Numbered from the stretch's first letter, positions 38,370 to 48,517 are shown. The stretch: 64,000 bases of DNA from JAWKTV01 sp041398905 (GCA_041398905.1 JAWKTV010000001.1:496001-560000); one strand, 5' to 3'. The notes: generated by a model not told the origin, from the letters alone. A program made the numbers and translations.

Positions 38370-39098
38370 TCAGCTCTTGCGCGCCAGAACGCAGATGTTG
38401 ATCATCGCCGCGCGGAAGCATTGCAGGCGGGCGTCGATGAGTCGTGAGAAGCCGTGCAGGCCAAGCTGGAAAGGGTAGAGATGCAGTCCGTGCTCACGCT
38501 CGATGGTCATGCCTTGCGCCGCCAGCAAGCGGCGCAGGCCGCGCCACGACGAGAAGTTTTCGTAACCGCAGAACTGACGAAGCTTGAGTGTCGATGCAAG
38601 CCGCACCACCGGCTGCCAGACGATGTTGGGCGTGCTGAGACAGAGCAGTCCGCCCGGCTTGAGCAGCTTCGTCATCTCGATCACCGCCGCGGCCGGGTCG
38701 GGAGTGTGCTCGATGCACTCAGATGAGAAGACGATGTCGAACGCCTCACCGGGAAACGACCCCGTCAGGTTGAGTGCGTCCGCGACGACGGCGCGGCAGC
38801 CGACATTTCGCTCGACGTCGCGGACGAGGTTCGGAGCGAGGTCGCTGGCGGTCACGTCGGCCCCCCGCTCCTTCAATCGACGGGCGAAGTAGCCGAGCCC
38901 CGTGCCGACTTCAAGGACCCGCCGACCGGTGAGGTCGATGCCACCCAGGAAGTCGTCGATCAACACTTCGACACGCCGCTGGGTGTCGTAGTCCGACAGC
39001 GACTTGGCGAAGCCGTCGCCCATTTCGTTGTAGGCCAGGTCTCGTGCGGTCAGTTCGCGGCGGGCATTGCCAGAGGCGGCGGTCACAATGTTGCTCAT
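38370..39098 (-). CDS. SAM-dependent methyltransferase (class I)
   Basis: 242 residues. Motif I is RVLEVGTGLGYFARRL, followed by ADVTASDLAP and FDIVFSSECIEHTPDP, then LLKPGGLLCLSTPN: the Methyltransf_11/UbiG-like pattern. Its start overlaps the stop of the upstream glycosyltransferase gene by four bases (ATGA), so the two are translationally coupled. It probably methylates a lipid-linked sugar or polysaccharide precursor; the acceptor is inferred only from context. Confidence 0.92.
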   Translation of the reverse strand: MSNIVTAASGNARRELTARDLAYNEMGDGFAKSLSDYDTQRRVEVLIDDFLGGIDLTGRRVLEVGTGLGYFARRLKERGADVTASDLAPNLVRDVERNVGCRAVVADALNLTGSFPGEAFDIVFSSECIEHTPDPAAAVIEMTKLLKPGGLLCLSTPNIVWQPVVRLASTLKLRQFCGYENFSSWRGLRRLLAAQGMTIEREHGLHLYPFQLGLHGFSRLIDARLQCFRAAMINICVLARKS

Positions 39099-40171
39099 CG
39101 TTCGTTCTCCCCCGCCAGCGCGGTTTCGGGCACAAGATCGCGGTGCGGGGCGCGCATCGAGTGACGCAACTCGGTCCGCTCATCTTCGGTAGACAAGTAG
39201 CCGTACAGGTCGCCCTGGGTACGGCGGGGGGGCGGCTGCGTCGATGCGGTCGTGTACTTCAGCAGATACCTTGGACGCCCTTTGACCTGCTCATAGATGC
39301 GGGCGACGTACTCGCTGACGATGCCCAGGCAAAGCAACTGCACGCCCCCCAGGAACAGCACCGTCGCGGCGAGCGATCCCCAGCCGGGTACCAGGTCGCC
39401 TACGAACAGGAATCGGCCCAGGACGTAAGCGAGATACAGGAAACCGACACTGGTGACGGCAAGTCCAAGCATCGTCGCCAGCCGTAGCGGTGCGCTGGAG
39501 AACGACAGCAGGGCATCGCTCGCGAACTTGAGCATCCGGCGGAGCGTGTACTTGGATTCCCCGGCCGCACGAGGTGGGGCGTCGAACTCGACGAATGTGC
39601 GCGAGAAGCCCATCCAACTGACGAGACCGCGGAGGAAGCGATGCGTTTCGGGCATCGCCCGCAGGGCTTCATAAGCGGGCCGGCTGAGCAGGCCGAAGTC
39701 CGCTGCGCCGGCGGGAACTTGAGTGTCACTCAGTCGATTGATGAGCCGGTAGAAGAACTTCGAAGTGTTCCGCTTGAGCAGCGAGCTGTCGGCAGTCTCG
39801 CGGCGAATGGTCGAAACGATATCCCAGCCGGCGTTCCACTGCTCGAGAAGTTCGGGGATCAGTGCCGGCGGATGCTGCAGGTCGCAATCCATCGTGAGGA
39901 CCGCGTCGGTCGTCGCGAGGTCCAGCCCTGCGGACAGGGCCGCCTGGTGGCCGAAGTTCCGCGACAGCGACGCCACACGGACCCGGTCGTCTTCGCGTTC
40001 CAGTTGCCTCAGTACGCTGAGCGTCAGGTCTTTCGAGCCGTCGTCGACATAGAGCACGGTCCAGACAAGGTCCGTCAGTCGATCAATGACGTCGGTCAGC
40101 GCGCGGTGAAACTTCTCGATCACTGCTTCCTCATTGAAGCACGGAACGATGATGGTCAGCGTGCGTGGCAT
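39095..40171 (-). CDS. Family 2 glycosyltransferase (DPM1/GtrB-like)
   Basis: 358 residues. The N-terminal GT-A domain has TIIVPCFNEEAVIEKFHRAL, LYVDDGSKD and TMDCDLQHPP (donor/metal-binding acidic residues). Two C-terminal membrane helices (MLGLAVTSVGFLYLAYVLG and LAATVLFLGGVQLLCLGIVS) are typical of polyprenyl-phosphate sugar transferases. These make the lipid-linked sugar donors used by GT-C enzymes such as the membrane transferases nearby (40430, 25545). Coupled with the methyltransferase gene downstream. Confidence 0.93.
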   Translation of the reverse strand: MPRTLTIIVPCFNEEAVIEKFHRALTDVIDRLTDLVWTVLYVDDGSKDLTLSVLRQLEREDDRVRVASLSRNFGHQAALSAGLDLATTDAVLTMDCDLQHPPALIPELLEQWNAGWDIVSTIRRETADSSLLKRNTSKFFYRLINRLSDTQVPAGAADFGLLSRPAYEALRAMPETHRFLRGLVSWMGFSRTFVEFDAPPRAAGESKYTLRRMLKFASDALLSFSSAPLRLATMLGLAVTSVGFLYLAYVLGRFLFVGDLVPGWGSLAATVLFLGGVQLLCLGIVSEYVARIYEQVKGRPRYLLKYTTASTQPPPRRTQGDLYGYLSTEDERTELRHSMRAPHRDLVPETALAGENER

Positions 40172-40429
40172 GAGTTCACGTCAACAGTCGAGGAGGATTC
40201 GGGCCGTTCGTTCGGGCCTGCCGCACCGCTTCCGGCCGGACACGCTCGAAGAGCATCACAAGTTCTCGTGAGATTTGATGAACACTGGCCGTGTCGACGA
40301 CCTGATGGCCATCCCCGGAAGGTATGTTCAATGCCGTCCATCGCATCCCTGCCACCATCATCCCTGCCGCTTTCGGCCCGCGTCGCTTCCTTCATCGCGA
40401 CTCAGGTTTGTTGATCGTCTCGCGTCGCC

Positions 40430-42412
40430 TCAAGGCCGCGGGTCGTTGCCATCATCGCCTTCCCCAGACGGCCCGTCCCCTTGCGACTTGAGGCGATAGT
40501 TTCGTATCCCGTCCCTCAGCGGCGACGGGGCATAGTCGTCTGCCAGCAGATCAACGAGGCTCTGCACAAACGGCGTGTTGTATTTGTCTTCCGGCCGATG
40601 AAACACGAGTGCGGGGCGCGATCGGCGGATCAACTCGCGGGCCGCGGCGACATCCGCGTCTGATCGCAAGCCGAAGGCGGCGTTGTAAAAAGGGAACAGG
40701 TTCCGCCGTCCCGAGAGAAAGTATAGTTCAGGATTTCCGGGGAGCGCGAGAATCGCCTCGTCAGTCGTTGTCGATGTGTTGATGGCATCGAGCAGTTGCG
40801 CGTACTGGTCCCAGTCGGCTGGCTCGATCGACAGGCCGATGCGGTCGAGTCCCGGTGTGGACTGGTCGATGTTCGCGTCGCTCAAAGGGACCAGTTCGCG
40901 ACGCTCGCCGCGAACCATCCCGGACCAGCCGCGCGTGGTTGGCTGCCCCGCCTGATAGAAGATCGCGATCGCAGCGATCAGCACGATGGCAACGTTGATG
41001 CCGAGCCTGACGCGGCCCACGGCACGATCGCCCATGAGCAACAGCACTCCCGCACCACTGAGACCCGCCGTGTAGAACAGGTAGATCGGAATCTGGAAGT
41101 GGAGTGAGACCAGTGCATAGAACACGGCGATGGCCGGCAGGCTGGAGGCCGCGGCATCCTCCGCAGTCGTCGGACTTTTGCGCGCTTGACCAAACAACTG
41201 CCCTGCCAGCAGGAAGCCCACCGCCGGACCAAGGCAAACCGCGACAAACCAGAACAGCGTGATCGCCCCCGTAACCGGGCTGCGATCCTGCGTCGCGATG
41301 GTGACGGCGTCGCGCAGCAGTCCGCCGAATCGCACGCGGTCAAAGAACTCCATGCGCGGCAGAGCCTGCGCGACGACAATCGTGTCCCGCCACCAATCGG
41401 CGAGCGAGCCGTGATACAGGTGATACGCGACCAGCGGAGACAGTCCAAGCAGGAAGCCGGCGGTCACGCGGAGCGAGAACTGGACGACAGCCCGGTTGCC
41501 GCAACGCGTCCTGAGCCCGATACCCGCCAGCACGAGCAGGACGGGGGCGACATGCACCAGCAGGGTCCACAGGTCGGCATGCCTCGCGAACTGAAAGAGC
41601 ACGCCAGCCGCCATGACGCCGCACAACAGACGGGCCAACAGCGGAACGGGCAGACCTGCGAGAACATCTCGTTCGCCCCGCCGACTCGCTGAGACCGCGT
41701 CTGTTGAGATCGCATCTGACGCGGGGAGCGGTGAAGCCGCGATGAGTACGGGCTGCGAGAGCGGGGTCGGATTCGACTCGGCACCACTGCCTGCGGAGCG
41801 GGCGGCAACGATGTGGCGCGCTTCCGCCAGGTACGCTGCGACCAGTCCCATCCCGACCAGCACGCCGGTGAGCTGGCGATAGCCGAAGATCAGACCGACG
41901 AGCAACCCCGCGACGACGGCCCGCCACCATACATGTCGCGGCGTCGAATCAAGCCACGTGACAAGCACGATCGTCAGAAACAGACAATACCAGTGGGCGG
42001 TTGGATTCAGAAACTGGATGGTCGAGAGCGCGATCAGCAGCAGTCCGGCTTGCCATCCCCAGCGGCTGCGATGCGCCATCGCGCAGATCAGCAGCGCCTG
42101 CAGCATCCCCATCGCCACAAGTGGGTACCGCAGGCTGACCAAACGCTGACCGAACAGCCGCAACGCCAGCGCGTTCGTGAAGTTGATCGACCCGAGGTGC
42201 AGGTCCTGCACATCCCGTTGCAGCACCTCGCCGGCGAGCACGCGCTCCGCGACATGTGCATACGCGCCGTCGTCCGGGGGATACCAGAAATGATCGTGGA
42301 AGTGTCCATAAACCAGTGCGGCCACCGCGGCTGTGATGAGCAGCGGCAGCGATATCCCCGATCCCCGCCCAAGGGCCGCTGTCGTTCGCGGCGGGGCGGG
42401 GTGATCAGTCAT
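40430..42412 (-). CDS. GT-C-like polytopic membrane glycosyltransferase
   Basis: 660 residues with about 12 membrane helices. The first outer loop is FWYPPDDGAYAHVAERVLAG, with acidic residues in the position used by GT-C transferases, followed by QDLHLGSINFTNALALRLFG. The C-terminal outer domain of about 150 residues lacks helices. It probably transfers a sugar from a polyprenyl-phosphate donor outside the membrane. The start overlaps the end of the upstream membrane protein gene by eight bases, indicating coupling. A low-complexity segment about 200 residues in shows nothing unusual. Confidence 0.8.
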   Translation of the reverse strand: MTDHPAPPRTTAALGRGSGISLPLLITAAVAALVYGHFHDHFWYPPDDGAYAHVAERVLAGEVLQRDVQDLHLGSINFTNALALRLFGQRLVSLRYPLVAMGMLQALLICAMAHRSRWGWQAGLLLIALSTIQFLNPTAHWYCLFLTIVLVTWLDSTPRHVWWRAVVAGLLVGLIFGYRQLTGVLVGMGLVAAYLAEARHIVAARSAGSGAESNPTPLSQPVLIAASPLPASDAISTDAVSASRRGERDVLAGLPVPLLARLLCGVMAAGVLFQFARHADLWTLLVHVAPVLLVLAGIGLRTRCGNRAVVQFSLRVTAGFLLGLSPLVAYHLYHGSLADWWRDTIVVAQALPRMEFFDRVRFGGLLRDAVTIATQDRSPVTGAITLFWFVAVCLGPAVGFLLAGQLFGQARKSPTTAEDAAASSLPAIAVFYALVSLHFQIPIYLFYTAGLSGAGVLLLMGDRAVGRVRLGINVAIVLIAAIAIFYQAGQPTTRGWSGMVRGERRELVPLSDANIDQSTPGLDRIGLSIEPADWDQYAQLLDAINTSTTTDEAILALPGNPELYFLSGRRNLFPFYNAAFGLRSDADVAAARELIRRSRPALVFHRPEDKYNTPFVQSLVDLLADDYAPSPLRDGIRNYRLKSQGDGPSGEGDDGNDPRP

Positions 42413-43535
42413 GCACGGCTTCCGGAATCAACGGTCGATGCTGGTCCTCAGGCTGAGTGCCGCCCGCGCCGCGCGCAGCATCTCCCCGCTGACGATTCGA
42501 CTTCCAGATGATGCCATCGACAATGTAGTGTTGAAAGTTGATCGCTTGATAGACGATCAGCGACGCGGCGGGGATCGCGGCCAGCAGACTCGTGCGGAGC
42601 AGCATCCACGTCAAACCGTATACAATCGTCGTCAGCAGCATGGTCGTCACAAAGTACAGCATCACGTGCCGCCAGCCGGGACGACATAGCACCTCCAGCA
42701 GTCCGGCCTGTTTCCCCTCCCGGGCAACGCGGCGGACATTGAACATCCAGACGAACAGCAGGTACTGGGCATTATGCCAGACGTTGATCGCCAGCCAGCC
42801 GTAGTTGATGTCGGTGATCGCGAGATAGCCGACGTAGTAGATCAGGCAGTGGGAGGCGAGATAGAGATTCAGCGGAGCGGACCACCGTCCTGATCGCCAT
42901 TCACGGACCTGGGTGACCGCCCACCAGATCAGCCCGCCGATGGCGAAAGCCAACGCCGCCACCACGACTTCGCCGGAGATTATCGGCAGCTTGATCGGCA
43001 TCGTCAGGAAGTATTCCGGCTGCTGAAAGCAGCGGAACGCGATACCGGCCAGAGGCAGGCCATAGATGACCGCCGTCAGAGCCGAATCGTTCACGCCCAC
43101 CCCGTTCCCCGACTGGCGGCGGTATGCCCGTGCGACACCGTAGCTTTGCCGGGAGTAGTGGAACCACTGCCACACGAAGTACGTCGTCGCGATCGCCCAC
43201 TCGCCCCATAGCAGGCAGACACCAAGCGTTGCCGCGAACACGATGACAGGCAGCCCCAGCACCAGGAAGCGGTGCTCCTGGAAGCTCTTGCGATCGAAGC
43301 TGAGCCGCGTGAACGTCGCAATGACGTGGTGATAACCCAGCAGCCACAGGTCAAGAATCAGCAGCGTCGGAAACCATTCGGGACGCAGCACCACCGCCCC
43401 CCCGGCGACAACTCCCAGTCCCGCGGTCCCCGCGATCAGCAACAGGTCGAAGTTCCGACGATACAACCAGCCCCCGCGAACCATGGCCGCGACCGGGACG
43501 ACGACTTCGCTGGGCGGGAGGATCGTGGCACTCAT
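42405..43535 (-). CDS. Polytopic membrane protein with conserved-type histidines
   Basis: 376 residues from the ATG at 43535 (an in-frame TTG 18 bases upstream is less likely). About eight to nine helices. Histidines lie in or next to helices: LLGYHHVIATFTRL (69-70), VWQWFHYSRQSYGVARAYRR (126), INVWHNAQYLLFVW (254) and INFQHYIVDGIIW (336). Spaced membrane histidines like these suggest a metal centre, as in membrane desaturases or Brp/Blh oxygenases, but no family is recognised. Its gene overlaps the GT-C gene, so a role in envelope lipid or glycan modification is inferred. Confidence 0.7.
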   Translation of the reverse strand: MSATILPPSEVVVPVAAMVRGGWLYRRNFDLLLIAGTAGLGVVAGGAVVLRPEWFPTLLILDLWLLGYHHVIATFTRLSFDRKSFQEHRFLVLGLPVIVFAATLGVCLLWGEWAIATTYFVWQWFHYSRQSYGVARAYRRQSGNGVGVNDSALTAVIYGLPLAGIAFRCFQQPEYFLTMPIKLPIISGEVVVAALAFAIGGLIWWAVTQVREWRSGRWSAPLNLYLASHCLIYYVGYLAITDINYGWLAINVWHNAQYLLFVWMFNVRRVAREGKQAGLLEVLCRPGWRHVMLYFVTTMLLTTIVYGLTWMLLRTSLLAAIPAASLIVYQAINFQHYIVDGIIWKSNRQRGDAARGAGGTQPEDQHRPLIPEAVHD

Positions 43536-43827
43536 GGTCGTGTACAGGGGCAAAATCCAGTGGCGCTCCAGCGCGGTTGTGATATGGCACCGCGGCCGAC
43601 GGATGTATCACAAGCGAAGTCAGCGAAGAATCGATGAAGGAACGGCGGCCTGAGGCGCGACTCGCGATCACACTCGGCTCAGCAGTCGCCGGGGGGACTC
43701 CGCCTCACCGGGTTGCCATGTCGACCGATGCGCGGCAAGCTGGAGGGACGGGGAGCCTGCGATTTCGTGAGCCTTGCCGGCTCTCTCCTGGATCTCCCCC
43801 TGTGTCCCACACTGCGAGCGTCGAACG

Positions 43828-45123
43828 ATGCAGCGTCGTGAGTTTCTGAGCGCGGGCCTGTCGATGACCGTCGCCACCGACTGGCTCGCCGCGATTTGTG
43901 AGGCGGCGAACGCGGCAAGGCCACCGCGCATCCTGTTACGCTCCTCCTGGCAGGTGGTGAACATCGGCGACATCGCCCACACGCCCGGAGTACTGGCGCT
44001 GATCGATCGGCATCTGCCGCACGCCGAGGTAATCCTCTGGGCGTCAGGCGATCTCACGGCGGAGGTCGCGGCAATGGAGCACCGGCGATTTCCCAATCTG
44101 AGGATCGTCAAGGGCCGCATCGGTGAGGACGGACGGGCGTCGAATGCCGAACTGGGAGAAGCCGTGGCGTGGGCGGACTTCCTGCTGCATGGTTCGGGCC
44201 CTTCGCTCGTCGCCGCCGGCGATGTCGCCGCGTGGGTCAAGCACACGGGCAAGCCGTTCGGCGTCTACGGCATCACCTATGGCTCGTTCTTCGATGCCGA
44301 CCGGACCGAGTTGCTCAGCCAGGCGCAGTTCGTGTACTTCCGCGACTCCGTGTCGCTGGCGCACGCGCGGGAACAGGGCGTCAAGAGTTCCATCATGGAG
44401 TTCGGCCCCGACGGGGCGTTCGCCTGCGACCTGCGCAACGATGATCGGGCGACCGAGTTCCTCCAGGCGCATGACCTCACCGAGGGCCAGTTCCTGTGCT
44501 GCCTCTCGCGGTTGCGGTACACCCCGTACTGGACGATTCCCGGGAAGCGGCGGCCCGTCGATCCCGAGCGAGAAAAGCGGAACGCCGAGATGCAGGAGCA
44601 GGACCACAAGGCTCTCCGTGAAGCCATCATCGCGGTGGTCCGCGAAGCTGGATTGAAGGTGCTGTTGTGCCCGGAAGACATGACGCAGATGGCGGTGGGT
44701 AAGGCGATGTTCTACGACCGGCTGCCGGCGGATGTGCGGCCGCGCGTCGTCTGGCGAGAGAACTTCTGGCTCACCGATGAAGCGCTGAGCACTTACGTCC
44801 GCAGCGCGGGGCTGTTCGGCAGTGAGATGCACTCGCCGATCATGGCCATCGGCAACGGCGTCCCCGCCATCGTTTGTCGGTTTGAAGAGCAGACAAGCAA
44901 GGGGTTCATGTGGCGTGACATTGGACTGGGAGACTGGCTCTTCGATCTCGACCAGCCGGAGGATCACGCGAAGATCGTACCGGCCGTGCTGGAAATCGCG
45001 ATCAACCGCGACGCCGCATTGCAGAAGGCCAAAGAGGCACGAGCGCTCATCGAGCAGCGCCAACGATTGACGATGGCGGAGCTGCAGCGGTGTGTTACCA
45101 AAGCGGCGGCCGACGAGGCTTAG
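43828..45123 (+). CDS. Polysaccharide pyruvyl transferase family protein with Tat-like leader
   Basis: 431 residues from the ATG at 43828. The fold is that of PF04230: ILLRSSWQVVNIGDIAHTPG, DFLLHGSGPSLV, VYFRDSVSLAHARE, CCLSRLRYTP and SEMHSPIMAIGNGVPAIVCR with the His/Gly-rich donor site. Uniquely, it starts MQRREFLSAGLSMTVATDWL, a twin-arginine-type leader, although CsaB-like enzymes use cytoplasmic phosphoenolpyruvate. Either the protein is exported and does another reaction, or the leader is a membrane tether. Close to the polysaccharide genes but on the opposite strand. Confidence 0.8.
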   Translation: MQRREFLSAGLSMTVATDWLAAICEAANAARPPRILLRSSWQVVNIGDIAHTPGVLALIDRHLPHAEVILWASGDLTAEVAAMEHRRFPNLRIVKGRIGEDGRASNAELGEAVAWADFLLHGSGPSLVAAGDVAAWVKHTGKPFGVYGITYGSFFDADRTELLSQAQFVYFRDSVSLAHAREQGVKSSIMEFGPDGAFACDLRNDDRATEFLQAHDLTEGQFLCCLSRLRYTPYWTIPGKRRPVDPEREKRNAEMQEQDHKALREAIIAVVREAGLKVLLCPEDMTQMAVGKAMFYDRLPADVRPRVVWRENFWLTDEALSTYVRSAGLFGSEMHSPIMAIGNGVPAIVCRFEEQTSKGFMWRDIGLGDWLFDLDQPEDHAKIVPAVLEIAINRDAALQKAKEARALIEQRQRLTMAELQRCVTKAAADEA

Positions 45124-45280
45124 CGGCCCGTTGCATGGCCGTGACCGCGCTCCACCAGGTCTGCGTCCTCCATCCCGGCATCGCACGATCCTCGGCGAAT
45201 CTCAGAACTCGCCTGCGGTACCCCGTCGAGACCGCGACGCCCTGGTCGCGTCTGTCGGCACTCCGATCTTCAGCGAGCCG

Positions 45281-47197
45281 TCAATTCTCCGTCGCAAACT
45301 CAAGTCGATTGAGCAGGACATCAGAGAATTCGAGGTCATCGCCGATCGCCGCGAGCTGGAACTCCGGTCGTTCCCGTGTCCCGCGAAACGGCAACGACGC
45401 AACGAGGTCTCCATTGACGAGCACGAACCAGCCGGTCGGCTGCCGCTCCAAAGTCACCGCGACCGCCCGATCGCTCGGGACTTGCGTCACCGACTCGTCA
45501 CGCGGTTGGAACTGCGGCGGCGGCCGGTGGTTGCACTCGCCGATCTGTAACGTGTCCCCGGTGCGTCGGAGCGCGTAGGCGGTCGCCTCATCGTCGCAAA
45601 CACCAAAACGCAGTTCCTGGGCGATGCCGGCATCGCCGCTTGGCAGCGGGCAGAAGACGACTTCCAGCTCGTAGAACTCGGCCGGCTGCGCACGCGCGCC
45701 GCCGAGCGTGGTCTCCAGCGGAATCTGATGCGCGATCAGACCGTTGTCGCCCCGCAGCGCGGCGTTGTCACGATTCCAGACCCAATTGCCGTACTCCGGT
45801 CGCCAACCTCCGGTGTCGCGGCCGTTGAACAGATGTTCGGACTTGCCAACCCGCCGCGCCGTCGGATCGCGAACGGGCGCAACAGCCGGCGCCGGTTGCC
45901 GGGGCAAAAACAGGGCGGCGAGAACGAGCGTCAGCAGCAGAACGGCCGCGGTCAGCAGGCGGCGCATCGATCGCGGGCCATTGGGCCGGGGGGCATCGCT
46001 TTCCGCGGGTTGACCTCGCTTTGTGATGCGCGAGGCGGGGAGTCCTTCGAGCAGTGTGCGCGCGGTCGGAAACTCGTCCGTCGCCGCATCGTCGGTGCCG
46101 TCCCCGGCATGGTCCAGCCGGGCCGGCATCGACACCATTGCGGCGTCAAGCACGCGAATGGTCGCATCAATCTCGGCGATCAGCTCGGCATAGCTCGCGA
46201 ATCGATCGCCCGGATCGCGGGCGAGCAGACGGTCGACCAGCCGGCAGGTTGGTTCCTCGGCGTCGGGGCAGATGTCCGCCAGCGACGGCGGCGCTTCTGT
46301 CAGCTTGGCTGTGACGAGCTGCCGCAGCTTCATCCCGGAAAACGGCTGCCGTCCCGACAGCATGTGCAACAGCGTCGCCCCCAGCGAGTACATGTCCGCA
46401 CGGAAGTCGACGTCGCTCGACTCCATCTGTTCAGGCGCCATGTAGTGCGGACTCCCAAGCGTCGCGTTGGCGGCGGTCAGGCGGGTCTCGTCCTCGACCG
46501 ACTCCTGCAGCAGCGCGAGGCCGAAGTCCGCGATCTTGACCATCGGCAGCCCAACGGGCAGCGGATAGCCCTCCGGCGGCGCGACCAGCATCAGGTTCGC
46601 CGGTTTGATGTCCCGATGCACGATGTGCAGTTGCGCCGCATGACTGAGCCCTGATGCCACCTGCCGCGCCAGACCCAGCGCGGTGAGTTCGTCGAGCGGC
46701 CCTTCCCCCTTGATGCGGACGTCGAGGTCGATCCCTTCAATCAGTTCCATCGCGAGGTACAAGCGGCCGGCGTGACGACCAAAGTCGTGCGCCGCGATGA
46801 TGTTCGGATGCCGCAGTTGCCCGACTGTCCGCGCCTCGCGTTCGAATCGATCGAGCATGTCCCGGTCCGCCATACGGCTGACCAGAATCGTCTTGAGCGC
46901 GACGGTACGGCCGAGGTTCAACTGCGTCGCCCGATAGACGACCCCCATTCCGCCCCGGCCGATCAGCGCCTCGATCCGATATCCCGGAATCGTTGACTCC
47001 GGACGCGAGAGAGTCTGCAGCACGTCGAGCTGCACCGCATCGATCAACTGCTTCTCCAGCGCCAGTTCAACCGGCGAGCGACCCGACGCGGCGACCGACG
47101 ACCGCAGGTCCTCCAGCCGTCCGCCGGAAATCATCCCCCACCGCTCGGCCTCGGCGTAAAAGTCTTCATCCCGCAGCGGAACGGACGGATCGTGCAT
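45281..47197 (-). CDS. Ser/Thr protein kinase with C-terminal LamG/DUF1080-like domain
   Basis: 638 residues. Gly loop GRGGMG at 80-85, Lys102 (VALKTI), catalytic HRD at 194-196, DFG at 224-226 and the APE motif region MAPEQM are intact, so it should be active. A short N-terminal region precedes the kinase. One transmembrane helix near 415-435 (LLTAAVLLLTLVLAALFLP) leads to an outer domain of about 190 residues (LFNGRDTGGWRPEYGNWVWN, then LRFGVCDDEATAYALRRTGD) that looks like a DUF1080/laminin-G fold. A receptor kinase that may sense glycans; ligand unknown. Confidence 0.92.
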   Translation of the reverse strand: MHDPSVPLRDEDFYAEAERWGMISGGRLEDLRSSVAASGRSPVELALEKQLIDAVQLDVLQTLSRPESTIPGYRIEALIGRGGMGVVYRATQLNLGRTVALKTILVSRMADRDMLDRFEREARTVGQLRHPNIIAAHDFGRHAGRLYLAMELIEGIDLDVRIKGEGPLDELTALGLARQVASGLSHAAQLHIVHRDIKPANLMLVAPPEGYPLPVGLPMVKIADFGLALLQESVEDETRLTAANATLGSPHYMAPEQMESSDVDFRADMYSLGATLLHMLSGRQPFSGMKLRQLVTAKLTEAPPSLADICPDAEEPTCRLVDRLLARDPGDRFASYAELIAEIDATIRVLDAAMVSMPARLDHAGDGTDDAATDEFPTARTLLEGLPASRITKRGQPAESDAPRPNGPRSMRRLLTAAVLLLTLVLAALFLPRQPAPAVAPVRDPTARRVGKSEHLFNGRDTGGWRPEYGNWVWNRDNAALRGDNGLIAHQIPLETTLGGARAQPAEFYELEVVFCPLPSGDAGIAQELRFGVCDDEATAYALRRTGDTLQIGECNHRPPPQFQPRDESVTQVPSDRAVAVTLERQPTGWFVLVNGDLVASLPFRGTRERPEFQLAAIGDDLEFSDVLLNRLEFATEN

Positions 47198-47451
47198 GAC
47201 GGTCGGCTCGGCTGTGAACGATGAAACGTTGGTGACGAAACGTCAAACGCGCGCTGAATGAGCGATCGGCGGACGTTGGGAGTCGCAATTGATACCGCGT
47301 GATGGTTGCTCGGGGACACGTTACACCGGCTTGCCGCCGCACTGTGAGACCACCGCACCACGTTCATCCCGCGTCCGTCCCGTCCTCCGATCGACAGAAC
47401 TGGCGGAGCGATCACGGCGGTTGACGCCCGCTCCCGACTCCGTTCGGCGGG

Positions 47452-48162
47452 CTACTCGCCGGCAGCGTCACTCTTGCCAAGGGCATCCAGCTCCGCGAGC
47501 ACCGCGGCGGTTGACGGTCGATCGACCCAGGTTGCTCCGACGTAAGCGTACCGCACCGTGCCCTCCGGGTCGACGATGTAGGTCGCTGGCTTCGAGAGGT
47601 CCTTGCGAATCCCCAGCTTATCGACTGCGGCAAGCTGGACGTCGAACACGACGGGAAAAGGGACCGTCTCAGTTGGATCAGTCAGCCGCCCGCGAACGTC
47701 TTCCAGAAACCTCGACCACCGCGACTCGTCCCCCTTCTCCGCGACCGGGTAAACCAGCACCACTTCCGCGTTCTTGTCAGCGAACTTCGCGTAGTCGCGG
47801 ATGTAGTGAGCCGTTTGCGTGGAGCAATACGGGCAGACGGGATCCGTGTTGCCTCGGGTCACGACAAGCACAATCGACCGCCCCTTGGCGAAGTCGCTGA
47901 CCTTGGCCTGCGCTCCCTGCAGGTCGGTGAGGGTGATGTCGAAGAGTCCCACCTCCGGCGCGGCCTGCGACGGCGCATCGTTCAGAAACGAAATCTCCTG
48001 AGACGAATCGCCATAGCCGTAATCGTAACTGCTGCTGCCGTAGCTGGAGGTGGGCGGCGTTGGCGGCGTGTCCGCTCCGCAGCCGCTTAGTCCCAGCAGC
48101 AGCACCGCACCGCCCACTCGCCACCACTTGCGGTCCGTCCACACCCTCAATCGCATTCGCAT
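47452..48162 (-). CDS. Peroxiredoxin/thioredoxin-fold lipoprotein
   Basis: 236 residues. The signal peptide ends in lipobox LSGC and a Tyr/Ser-rich spacer follows. The domain begins FDITLTDLQGAQAKVSDFAK and has IVLVVTRGNTDPVCPYCSTQ, a CPYC redox motif in the AhpC/TSA position, and later KPATYIVDPEGTVRYAYVGA. Membrane-tethered and outside the cytoplasm; reduces thiols, disulfides or peroxides, the substrate not being visible. It is followed on the same strand by nothing closely linked. Confidence 0.85.
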   Translation of the reverse strand: MRMRLRVWTDRKWWRVGGAVLLLGLSGCGADTPPTPPTSSYGSSSYDYGYGDSSQEISFLNDAPSQAAPEVGLFDITLTDLQGAQAKVSDFAKGRSIVLVVTRGNTDPVCPYCSTQTAHYIRDYAKFADKNAEVVLVYPVAEKGDESRWSRFLEDVRGRLTDPTETVPFPVVFDVQLAAVDKLGIRKDLSKPATYIVDPEGTVRYAYVGATWVDRPSTAAVLAELDALGKSDAAGE

Positions 48163-48517
48163 GAAACGCTCCCTGGTTATCCTGCCATCGCTACTTTGAC
48201 GATGCTGCGGGTCGGACGCAATGCGGCGTCGCGTTCCGCGATGAGTACGTCCGCTGGTTGGCGGGGAGGCGTCTACTCAGCACCGCGGCGACACTCAGTC
48301 AAGCCGCTGCGTCTCCGCGTTGAACGTCCCCGCCTCCACCATTCACCGACCTCGTACGTCGTGGCGATCCGCCGCACGGTGACATCCACCCCGCTGCCGG
48401 GGGTGGTGACGCGGTCAAACAGGAAGTGAGGCAGGATCCTGACCTACGGGGTCTTAGCAACCCAGCCAGTCCACCGACTGGCCGTGCCACTCCGCGTCGT
48501 TCGCTGGAGAACGTGAC
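48163..48517. other. Gene-free interval with possible coding remnant
   Basis: On the minus strand between about 48440 and 48273 one frame reads ILPHFLFDRVTTPGSG and VRRIATTYEVGEWWRRG before a stop at 48273-48275. It has protein-like character but no start codon, so it may be the tail of a decayed gene. No family is recognised. The remainder shows nothing. Confidence 0.3.
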
